From contig JBFEWO010000024.1 of the NCBI GenBank assembly GCA_041546305.1, positions 1 through 25,558 of the forward strand: 25,558 nucleotides of DNA, written 5' to 3'. Each line of letters opens with the position of its first letter. Position 1 is the first letter of the stretch. Below the pieces are notes generated by a model. The model was not told the origin of the DNA. It searched no databases and worked only from the letters and a program-made list of their open reading frames with translations. The stretch comes from JBFEYJ01 sp041546305 (GTDB lineage: Bacteria; Pseudomonadota; Gammaproteobacteria; Thiohalomonadales; Thiohalomonadaceae). Positions 16,133-22,371 of this stretch are shown here, in pieces. Position numbers and translations under genes: made by a program.

Positions 16133-16334
16133 CTTTCTGTTCCTCATTCACCTGTTCGTCGCTGCCACCCGGCATCGCCAGTTCCAGCAGTTGCGGTTCG
16201 ATCCATCGCCCTTCCTGGTCTTCCCATTCGCCGAGGTACTCCAGCAGCGCCAACGGCGGTGATTGGGACTCTTCGGCCAACGCCGGGCCTGCCCCCAGCA
16301 TCGACATCACCAGCAGCAGGTAGTTAGCCCGCAT
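16122..16334 (-). CDS. Tiny exported protein in the sigma-factor operon
   Basis: 70 residues from the ATG at 16334, which opens a good signal peptide (MRANYLLLVMSMLGAGPALA). The mature part of about 50 residues is strongly acidic (EYLGEWEDQEGRW, DEQVNEEQKDES). The frame is open to 16379, but the longer form would put 15 polar residues before the signal peptide. It overlaps the DUF3619 gene by 11 bases and the DUF3106 gene by 11. Small acidic exported proteins with an LLEYLGEWED core are often found next to DUF3619/DUF3106 genes. Function is unknown. Confidence 0.72.
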   Translation of the reverse strand: MRANYLLLVMSMLGAGPALAEESQSPPLALLEYLGEWEDQEGRWIEPQLLELAMPGGSDEQVNEEQKDES

Positions 16335-16686
16335 CCGCGCTTTTTTGTTCCAGCCAGTAATAGAAATCGAGCTGCTCATAAAAATCGAGGCCCTCGCGAC
16401 TGGTCAACAATGCAAAGTCAGTAGCGCCGTTCTCCTGGCTTGCCTGGATGATGCCCGGTGCCGGTGAGGGCGTTTCGGCCCCGAACCACATCACCCCGAC
16501 AAAAACCGCCGCCAATGAAGCGGCGGCCAGTGCCGGCACCCAGCCGCTATGGCCAATGCGCCGAGGGGAGGCCAGCGCCGTGCGGCGTGCCTCACGCAGC
16601 TGTAGCGCGAGCTGAGGGTCGAGATTAGCGGCGCGCGCCTCCAGGCTTAGGCGTGCCCGCTCGACAAATTTCTGCTCGTCATTCAT
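16324..16686 (-). CDS. DUF3619 single-pass membrane protein (anti-sigma candidate)
   Basis: 120 residues from an ATG that overlaps the sigma-factor stop as ATGA, with GGAGG ten bases upstream. A charged N-terminal helix (MNDEQKFVERARLSLEARA, then LDPQLALQLREARRTAL) precedes one membrane helix at about 50-68 (VPALAAASLAAVFVGVMWF). A periplasmic tail ending in an acidic and aromatic stretch follows (YEQLDFYYWLEQK). This matches DUF3619. The position directly after an ECF-like sigma gene and the single-pass topology suggest an anti-sigma factor. That role is an inference from context, since no anti-sigma domain motif is obvious. Confidence 0.8.
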   Translation of the reverse strand: MNDEQKFVERARLSLEARAANLDPQLALQLREARRTALASPRRIGHSGWVPALAAASLAAVFVGVMWFGAETPSPAPGIIQASQENGATDFALLTSREGLDFYEQLDFYYWLEQKSADAG

Positions 16687-17177
16687 GCCCTGAAATCCTC
16701 CAGTTGCTCGCGCAGGGCATGTACTGCCCGTGAATAGTGGGTTTTGACACTGCCGGTGGAACACCCCATGGCCTGTGCCGTCTCCTCAACGCTTAACCCC
16801 TCCCAGGCCCGCAATAAAAATGCCTGCTGCTGGCGGTTGGGTAGCCGGCCCAGGGCTCGCTCCAGTTCGGCACCGAAACGTCCTGCTTCCAGCTCGCCAA
16901 GCGGACCGCTACTTTGGGTGTCGGGCTGATTTTCCAGCGGGTCGTCTTCATCCTCGGTCTGACCAAACCATACCCTCAGACGATTGCGCACCAAGGAGCG
17001 GCGATACCAGTCTCGGATGCGGTTTTGCAGGATACGGTGGAACAAGGGGCCCCACTCCTGCTCATCGCGACCGGCATAGCGCTGCGCCAGTGTCATCATC
17101 GCCTCCTGCACAATATCCAGGGCATCCTGCTCGTTGCCGGTGGCGATCCGGGCAAGGTGGAAAGCACGCTTTTCCAC
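16683..17177 (-). CDS. ECF-like RNA polymerase sigma factor
   Basis: Region 2 is AFHLARIATGNEQDALDIVQEAMMTLAQRY, followed by WGPLFHRILQNRIRDWYRR. After an acidic linker, region 4 reads LGRLPNRQQQAFLLRAWEGLSVEETAQAMGCSTGSVKTHYSRAVHALRE, with the helix-turn-helix near the end. The coordinates use the GTG at 17177, which has no Shine-Dalgarno and cuts off the start of region 2.1. The frame stays homologous upstream (LDTNQALDRFLAG). There, a CTG at 17216 has AGGGG (17227-17223) six bases before it, so the real start may be this CTG, giving 177 residues. It heads a chain of overlapping envelope genes that it may control. Confidence 0.88.
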   Translation of the reverse strand: MEKRAFHLARIATGNEQDALDIVQEAMMTLAQRYAGRDEQEWGPLFHRILQNRIRDWYRRSLVRNRLRVWFGQTEDEDDPLENQPDTQSSGPLGELEAGRFGAELERALGRLPNRQQQAFLLRAWEGLSVEETAQAMGCSTGSVKTHYSRAVHALREQLEDFRA

Positions 17178-17240
17178 CCCGGCCAGAAAGCGATCCAGCG
17201 CCTGATTGGTATCCAGTCTGCACCCCTGGTGAGTTAATGA

Positions 17241-17260
17241 CCGGTCTATCCCGGTCTAGG
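17241..17260. repeat. Tandem 10-bp repeat before the sigma gene
   Basis: CCGGTCTATC and CCGGTCTAGG lie head to tail with 8 of 10 bases the same. They cover the stop codon of the small exported protein and lie 25 bases or more upstream of the sigma-factor start. They might be operator half-sites one helical turn apart or a chance slippage product. Confidence 0.3.
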
Positions 17261-17546
17261 ATCGACCACCCTTACCGCCCGAGGAGCGTGGCTGAGCCTG
17301 CTCTTCGTTGCGGTAGCCGTAACCCTTGTTGCCACTGCTGCGTTCACGAACACGATACTCGTAACGATGCTGGCTCCCGGTCCCGGCTCCCTCACTTCGC
17401 TGCTGAAAACGCTGCTCGAGGCGCTGCTGATTCTGTTCCAGGCTCCGGGTCTGTTCCTGCAGCATCGGGGCTTCATCCGCCTTCACTACCGGAGAGACCA
17501 TCACAGCCATCATCAACCCGCTACCTATCAGTGTCGTCCACTTCAT
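17256..17546 (-). CDS. Small exported protein upstream of the sigma factor
   Basis: 96 residues. The ATG at 17546 has GGAGCAGAGC just upstream. A Sec signal peptide (about 1-24, cleavage near VKA-DE) precedes a short Gln/Glu/Arg-rich helical stretch (LEQNQQRLEQRFQQRSEG). The tail is Gly/Ser/Arg/Tyr-rich and probably unstructured. I do not recognise the family. It ends about 40 bases before the putative CTG start of the sigma gene, so co-transcription is likely, and it could be a sensor or regulator of the sigma factor. The role is unknown. Confidence 0.68.
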   Translation of the reverse strand: MKWTTLIGSGLMMAVMVSPVVKADEAPMLQEQTRSLEQNQQRLEQRFQQRSEGAGTGSQHRYEYRVRERSSGNKGYGYRNEEQAQPRSSGGKGGRS

Positions 17547-17581
17547 TGCTCTGCTCCACGTTATTCAGTGATGTTGACCTA

Positions 17582-17610
17582 TTAAACGCAGCTGGGGGGA
17601 AACGGTTGAC
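17582..17610 (-). promoter_or_regulatory. Possible ECF-type promoter for the sigma operon
   Basis: On the minus strand GTCAACC (17610-17604) and CGTTTAA (17588-17582) are 15 bases apart. An AAC-containing -35 with a CGT-containing -10 is the usual layout for ECF sigma promoters, and this one lies 36 bases upstream of the first gene of the operon. It would make the sigma factor autoregulated. The match is short and the spacing slightly tight. Confidence 0.28.
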
Positions 17611-17710
17611 ACCATTAAGAGAATATTTGAGCAATAGAAAACAGCTCATTTCGGGAATGAAGCGTGTTAAGCGCCGCCGATAACGGACAATGGGAAAGCA
17701 GCAGGGCGTG

Positions 17711-18478
17711 TCAGGCAGTGATACCAAACAACCGCATGGCATTCTGTGTGGTGATACTAGCCACCTCCTCGACCGGCATTTCCCGTAATACGGCAAGTGT
17801 GGTGGCCACCTCGGGGAGGTATTCCGGGCTGTTGCGATGCCCCTGATGGCTTGCCGGGGTCATGTCGGGGGCGTCGGTCTCGAGTACCATCGACTCCAGC
17901 GGCAGTTCGCTGGCCAACCGGCGAAGCTTGTTTGAACGCTCAAAGGTCAGCATGCCACCAAAGCCGAACTTGAACCCGAGTGCCAGATACTGTTCTGCCT
18001 GGGGCAGACTGCCGTTAAAGGCATGGGCGATCCCCCCGGGGAGCTTGAAGCGTTTGAGGGTCTGCAATACCTGATCGTGCGCCTTGCGCACATGCAGCAA
18101 CACCGGCAACTGATAATCCTGCGCCACCGCAAGCTGCGCCTCGAAAATCGCCTCCTGCCGATTGCGGTCGGTTTCTTCAATGTAGAAATCGAGGCCGATC
18201 TCGCCGATGGCCACCGGCCGCTCACGCTCAATACGGCGGCGAAGTTCATCGACATGTTCATCGCGGTGCTGCTCGATGTAAATCGGATGCATGCCCAAGG
18301 CTGGGAACAGCCCCTCCTCTCTCCGGCACAGGGCGACCAGGTCCGTCCAGCCTGCGGCATGAATGGCCGGTACCACCATCCGGCGGACACCGGCGGCACG
18401 GGTTCGCTCCAGCACCGCATCGCGGTCGGTATCGAACTCGGTGACGTCGAGGTGGCAATGGGTATCGAAGAGGTCCAT
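17711..18478 (-). CDS. TatD family metal-dependent hydrolase (YjjV-like)
   Basis: A 255-residue TIM-barrel hydrolase of the TatD family. Metal-binding motifs are in order: DTHCHLD (H7, H9), EIGLDFY (about 93-99), LLHVRKAHDQ and IAHAFNGS in the middle, and LETDAPDM near 200. TatD-family enzymes are Mg2+-dependent nucleases acting on DNA or removing D-amino acids from tRNA. The LVALCRREEGLFPALGMHPI segment looks closer to YjjV than to TatD or YcfH. The length is normal. It lies upstream of the sigma-factor operon on the same strand, 164 bp away, and is preceded by a repeat-rich spacer. Confidence 0.9.
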   Translation of the reverse strand: MDLFDTHCHLDVTEFDTDRDAVLERTRAAGVRRMVVPAIHAAGWTDLVALCRREEGLFPALGMHPIYIEQHRDEHVDELRRRIERERPVAIGEIGLDFYIEETDRNRQEAIFEAQLAVAQDYQLPVLLHVRKAHDQVLQTLKRFKLPGGIAHAFNGSLPQAEQYLALGFKFGFGGMLTFERSNKLRRLASELPLESMVLETDAPDMTPASHQGHRNSPEYLPEVATTLAVLREMPVEEVASITTQNAMRLFGITA

Positions 18479-18582
18479 GGGGACATTCTAAATAGGGGGG
18501 ATGGGGAGTGCTAGCGACGTGTTCTGTATTGAAGCGCTGAGATTGACTTGTGTAGCTGGCGCGATGTGGATCTAATGCGGGG

Positions 18583-18739
18583 TCTCGCCCCCGCAGGGCG
18601 AGATACTTTTGTTTCGGCAAAAGTACCCAAAACCATCTCCCGAAGGGTTGCGTGCATGGACGCAGGGAATCCGCAGGGCGATGCATAGGGCGGCCTTCTC
18701 TTTGGTTACTTTCTCTTGGCCGCGCAAGAGAAAGTAACC
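18583..18739. repeat. Cluster of stem-loop repeats (dispersed intergenic type)
   Basis: There are three perfect inverted repeats in a row. TCTCGCCC/GGGCGAGA is at 18583-18603. TACTTTTG/CAAAAGTA is at 18604-18625. GGTTACTTTCTCTTG/CAAGAGAAAGTAACC (15 bp, 6-base loop) is at 18704-18739. A TGCGT/ACGCA hairpin lies between them near 18649-18664. Very similar modules, with an 'acttttg...caaaagt' stem and a 'ggttactttctcttg' stem around cgcaggg motifs, are scattered in many gammaproteobacterial genomes. The cluster is probably a non-autonomous repeat element. Its mobility and function are unknown. Confidence 0.7.
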
Positions 18740-18799
18740 TGCGCGCGGGGCAGCTCCCCCCCGCATCCAATCCATCCGTCGCGACAGCGACACCTCACA

Positions 18800-18823
18800 T
18801 TGGATTACGCTTCGCTAATCCAA
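18800..18823. repeat. REP-like hairpin after the aldolase gene
   Basis: TTGGATTA (18800-18807) and TAATCCAA (18816-18823) form an 8-bp stem around CGCTTCGC, followed by CCTAC. The GTAGGTTGGATTAGCG...TAATCCAA module is a widespread dispersed repeat in proteobacteria. It lies 15 bases past the aldolase stop and might stabilise or end that transcript. Confidence 0.65.
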
Positions 18824-18837
18824 CCTACATGGCTCAA

Positions 18838-20052
18838 TTAACCCCAGTTCCCCACCATCGCCAACCCCTCCCCACTCAGCGGGATGGTCTCAAGCTGCCG
18901 ATAGAGGATGGTGATCCGATCATCACTGATGGTGGGCAGGAGGCGCTGTGTAAAATCGCGATAATCAGGATGAGCGATCACCGCCGCCTGCGCCTCGGCT
19001 GAGGCGAACACCAGGCGCCAGAGGAAACGGTATTTTTCCCCCTCGGCAACGGCCTGTGCAGCCTTGACCTGCCGCACCCCGGGGATATTGCCCAGCAGGC
19101 GGCGTCCCCGGGCCAGCACCATCTGGACATCGGCGATATCGGCCCTTGCCACATCGAACAGCGTTAGCTGCTCGGCCGGCGCCCAGGCGCGACAACGCGA
19201 GAGCACCTCGGCTGCCCGACCGGCACTGCCCCATTGGCGCATACACTGCTCGGCCTCGGCACTGATCGCTTCGCGTACCCCGCCGGTCAACTCGGCATAA
19301 CCTTGCGCCGAGCCGCTCAGTTTGTGAATGCTTTTAGCCGCCGTTTCAGAAAGCGAGGTGTGATAGTTGATCTTGGCCACCCCGCCGGTCACCAGGCGGT
19401 GATATTGATCCTCGCTGAGGCCACTGCCACCGTGGATCACCAGAGGAATGCCAAGCACTTCGTTGATGTGGCGCAGACGCTGGTAATCCAGACGCGGTTT
19501 GCCCTTGAACCTGCCGTGGACCGTGCCGATGGAAACAGCAAGAAAATCGACACTGGTATGCTGCACAAAGCCACGGGCAATATCCACCGTGGTAAAGCTC
19601 AGGGCCTCACTCTGGCCCGGCTCATCATCGGCCTCCGGTACATAACCCAACTCCGCTTCCACCGGTACTCCGCAGGCATGCGCCATCTCCACCACTTGGC
19701 GGGTGAGTTTCAGATTCTCATCCAGCGGACTGTGCGAGGCGTCGATCATCACTCCGTTACAACCCAGCGCAATCGCCTCCTTCACCTTGTCAAAACTGCT
19801 GCAGTGATCGAAATGGATCGCCACCGGCACCTCGGCTTGCTGCGCCGCCGCCTCCACTGCCGGTATCAGCATGCGAACGTCGTAGCGCGAAAAGTGCGGT
19901 TCCGACAGGCCGAGAATCACCGGGGCGCGGACACGCTCGGCGGCGCGAAGAATTCCCTCGAGAAAATCAAGACTGAGGATATTGAATGAGCCGACCGCGT
20001 AGGCGTTGTCGTAGGCATGGCGAAGCATGTCCTGCATGTGTACAAGTGCCAT
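18838..20052 (-). CDS. fba: Class II aldolase (fructose-bisphosphate type) with C-terminal Dabb-like domain
   Basis: Residues 1 to about 280 are a zinc-dependent class II aldolase barrel. The catalytic FDHCSS holds D82 and zinc ligand H83. EAELGYV, GTVHGRFKGKP (H179) and VIHGGSGL (H207) follow in the usual order. Class II aldolases cleave or make fructose 1,6-bisphosphate, and in autotrophs they serve the Calvin cycle. Residues about 295-388 are extra. DVQMVLARGRRLLGNIPGV, then YRFLWRLVFASAEAQAAVIAHPDYRDF and a final ITIL strand, have the pattern of a Dabb alpha-beta barrel domain. The gene is 11 bases after the 558-residue protein in the cbbQ-cbbO cluster, which supports a Calvin-cycle role. 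A tagatose-bisphosphate aldolase (GatY/KbaY-like) cannot be excluded from sequence alone. Confidence 0.85.
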   Translation of the reverse strand: MALVHMQDMLRHAYDNAYAVGSFNILSLDFLEGILRAAERVRAPVILGLSEPHFSRYDVRMLIPAVEAAAQQAEVPVAIHFDHCSSFDKVKEAIALGCNGVMIDASHSPLDENLKLTRQVVEMAHACGVPVEAELGYVPEADDEPGQSEALSFTTVDIARGFVQHTSVDFLAVSIGTVHGRFKGKPRLDYQRLRHINEVLGIPLVIHGGSGLSEDQYHRLVTGGVAKINYHTSLSETAAKSIHKLSGSAQGYAELTGGVREAISAEAEQCMRQWGSAGRAAEVLSRCRAWAPAEQLTLFDVARADIADVQMVLARGRRLLGNIPGVRQVKAAQAVAEGEKYRFLWRLVFASAEAQAAVIAHPDYRDFTQRLLPTISDDRITILYRQLETIPLSGEGLAMVGNWG

Positions 20053-20063
20053 CGTGTTCCTCT

Positions 20064-21740
20064 TTACTTCTCCACTGTGTCCGCCGGGATACGGGGTGGC
20101 GGACGAATATTGCTGTGTCGTTCACCGAAAAGCGGCAGGCCATGAGCTGCGATGTGCTGCCGCATCTCATCCGGCAACAGCAGCATAGGCAGCTTTAGCG
20201 TAACCTGTTTGCTGTGCCGCGCGATGAGCGCCTCTGCCTGCTCCTTGTTGTAGCGTGCGCGGGTGACAAACTTGCCGGCACCGCCCTCGACCTTCCAGGA
20301 CGCCTTACTGCGTGCCGCATGCAACCAGGGGCTTCGGGTCGCAAACAGACCACTGCACACCTCCCCCTTCCAGGGTGCAGAAAGGCGTTTGGCTAGGCAT
20401 GGCAACTCCTTATCGTAAAGTCGACGCAGCGGTGTCAGTAACCGGTCATAACGCAGTTCATGGACATCGGCATTCGCCCAGGCCAGACCATCCAACCCCT
20501 TCTCAACCACATGCAGCAACATCAGCTTCATGGCCAACGATGCCCACTCCTTGCGGAACGGCGCTCTCGGCACGCCACAGCGGGAGCCATAACGCAGGGA
20601 GGCGAGTTGCCAGTCGCTCTGCAGCTCTTCGATGAACAGTACGTGTTTGCCGTCCTGCGTATGCCGTACCTTGCTGCGGATATGTAGCAGGATATTGCGT
20701 TCGTAGAAGTGGCCGTTGAAGTGCGAGTGCTGGTAATCGGGCAGAGTGACCAGCCACTCGCGGTAATCATCCCCACCGTGAAGACTCATGTATTCATACT
20801 GCGCCTTGTAGGTCAGGCTGCAGCGCAGTCGGTGGTTACGCACGGCATGTAGTTCAGCCACCTCGATCGCCTCCTCCCTGGAGCTAAACAGGATGCGCCG
20901 TTTATCCTCTGGGTGCGCGATGGCCTGGCTGTACTGACCGAGGATAAACCAGCGTGGTTCGCCTCCCGTCCACATTGCGCGCCCGTTTTTCCAGATAATG
21001 CCGATGCGATAGGCCGGTTCACTGCTGCTGTAACGCAGCACCCCGATATCCCGTTCACTGACGGGCAAACCGGCTAACTGCAGACGGTAAGCCGCCATTT
21101 TTTCCGCCACTTCCATAAGCTGCAGACGGCAGCTGCGTTCACACTCCAGTTCGTTACTCAAGTGTGGTTGAATGGCACTAAAGTCGATGGCATTAAGCAC
21201 CACTGTCTTATCGATGGTGACCACCTCTGACTGCTGTGATAGAAATTCCAGTACGCCTGACCAATCCAACTCCTCACGACGGATCCCTTCACGCTTCATA
21301 TTAAGCAACGTACGCTGCCACTGCCGTGCCTTTGCTCGTTGCATGGGTAACGCTTCAATACGCTGACGCAAGACGCTGTAAAGGTGTTGCGGATAGGCGT
21401 AACTGCGCTCACGGGGCATGCCTTTCTCTACCAGCAAACGTCGCCTTGCCTGTTCAATCAATTGGACTTGTGCAGGCTGACGAATCCACTCAAGAAACAC
21501 ATTACGATCCGCCTCCGGCCATTGGCCAATCCAGTTCATGTTGGCCAGGGTATAACCGGAAAAACCGTAGGCACTGCTTGTGCCGCGCTCCCTGTTGGGT
21601 TTCTCCACCAGGATGTCGATCAGCGGGTAGAGAAGATGATGGGGGGTTTTCTCAGTAACACGGAGTTTCTGCCTGGCGGCATGAAAACGTGCCCGTTCAG
21701 ACATAATGCCAACATAACGTCCACTTGGTAGTACCGGCAT
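20064..21740 (-). CDS. Unknown protein with a phage polyvalent-protein domain, in the cbbQO cluster
   Basis: 558 residues from the ATG at 21740, which has GGAG six bases upstream. The frame is open to a GTG at 21752. The C-terminal half shows, in order, a domain known from large phage and conjugative-element 'polyvalent' proteins: YREWLVTLP (326-334), HFYERNILLHIR (344-355), DGKHVLFIEELQSDW (363-377), VPRAPFRKEWASLAMKLML (390-408), YDKELP (442-447) and PDEMRQHIAAHGLPLFGE (523-540). In phage versions the typical strings are FIEEIQSDW, YDK.LP and MR...GQPLF. The N-terminal half (1-230) is unfamiliar, basic and rich in helices. There is no signal peptide or membrane helix, so it is cytoplasmic. 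Its function is unknown. Confidence 0.85.
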   Translation of the reverse strand: MPVLPSGRYVGIMSERARFHAARQKLRVTEKTPHHLLYPLIDILVEKPNRERGTSSAYGFSGYTLANMNWIGQWPEADRNVFLEWIRQPAQVQLIEQARRRLLVEKGMPRERSYAYPQHLYSVLRQRIEALPMQRAKARQWQRTLLNMKREGIRREELDWSGVLEFLSQQSEVVTIDKTVVLNAIDFSAIQPHLSNELECERSCRLQLMEVAEKMAAYRLQLAGLPVSERDIGVLRYSSSEPAYRIGIIWKNGRAMWTGGEPRWFILGQYSQAIAHPEDKRRILFSSREEAIEVAELHAVRNHRLRCSLTYKAQYEYMSLHGGDDYREWLVTLPDYQHSHFNGHFYERNILLHIRSKVRHTQDGKHVLFIEELQSDWQLASLRYGSRCGVPRAPFRKEWASLAMKLMLLHVVEKGLDGLAWANADVHELRYDRLLTPLRRLYDKELPCLAKRLSAPWKGEVCSGLFATRSPWLHAARSKASWKVEGGAGKFVTRARYNKEQAEALIARHSKQVTLKLPMLLLPDEMRQHIAAHGLPLFGERHSNIRPPPRIPADTVEK

Positions 21741-21776
21741 ACGACACTCCACTCGCTGTTGACGCTAGGAAATCTG

Positions 21777-22358
21777 CTACTCCTTCCTGGGAAAATCGAT
21801 CACATGGTGCGAACCACTTCCCTCATCAAGCTGCTCGCCCAGCAATAACTCCATCGCCTCCAGCACACGCTTGAGAATCCCCCCGGCATGAGCATGAAAG
21901 AGGCGGATCTGGCAGTGCACCGGCGCATGCAGTGCACTGCGCCGCTGCGTGTCAAAATTGGTCCAGGCGGCAATGGGAACATCGTTGAAGGCACGGTCAA
22001 CGATAATCCAGGCATCACGCTGCAGGATGAGGTCCAGCGTTTTCAGTCCAGGAATCCCCATACGCAGACTCTCACCAAGGCGATTCAGCGCCACTTGCAC
22101 ATGGTTGTAGTACAAGGCATCGAGCAACCCGTCACGGTACGCATAAACCGGAACCTCATCGTGTCGGGTATACATGCCATCTCCTCGTGTCACATGCGGT
22201 GTCCAGTGCGCAGGTAGTGTCAGCGGCAACAACATCTCATGCCTATTAATAAGATATACCGTGCGGTCAGGCTTACCGGATAAATCGCGCGTCGCTCGAT
22301 CCACGTATATCTCGTCGCCAATAGAGTGCTGTTCACTCCCCTGTTTCTGGATGCACAC
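21777..22358 (-). CDS. Unknown 193-residue protein downstream of cbbO
   Basis: The start is a GTG at 22358 with GGGGGAG eight bases upstream, 13 bases after the cbbO stop, so it is almost certainly in the same transcript. No signal peptide or membrane helix is visible, so it is cytoplasmic. The centre has a regular core (DALYYNHVQVALNRLGESLRMG, then LILQRDAWIIVDRAFNDVPIAAW). A histidine-rich helical stretch follows (HAPVHCQIRLFHAHAGGILKRVLEAMELL). The tail is short and polar. I do not recognise the family. The position suggests an accessory role to the CbbQO activase or to rubisco regulation, but that is context only. Confidence 0.8.
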   Translation of the reverse strand: MCIQKQGSEQHSIGDEIYVDRATRDLSGKPDRTVYLINRHEMLLPLTLPAHWTPHVTRGDGMYTRHDEVPVYAYRDGLLDALYYNHVQVALNRLGESLRMGIPGLKTLDLILQRDAWIIVDRAFNDVPIAAWTNFDTQRRSALHAPVHCQIRLFHAHAGGILKRVLEAMELLLGEQLDEGSGSHHVIDFPRKE

Positions 22359-22371
22359 CGGCGACTCCCCC

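Larger units (their letters stand above)
18479..18837. other. Intergenic spacer dominated by inverted repeats
   Basis: The 359 bp between the aldolase stop and the TatD-family start contain no credible gene. The section from about 18575 to 18825 is packed with hairpins listed as repeat features. ORFs that cross it are broken by these symmetrical sequences and have no homology I can see. Confidence 0.65.

Noticed and set aside
17947..18486. 179-residue ORF overlapping the TatD-family gene
   Set aside because: Alternate frame of the hydrolase; Ser/Arg/Cys-rich composition without a domain.
19234..19989. 251-residue plus-strand ORF
   Set aside because: Antisense to the class II aldolase, which shows all catalytic motifs.
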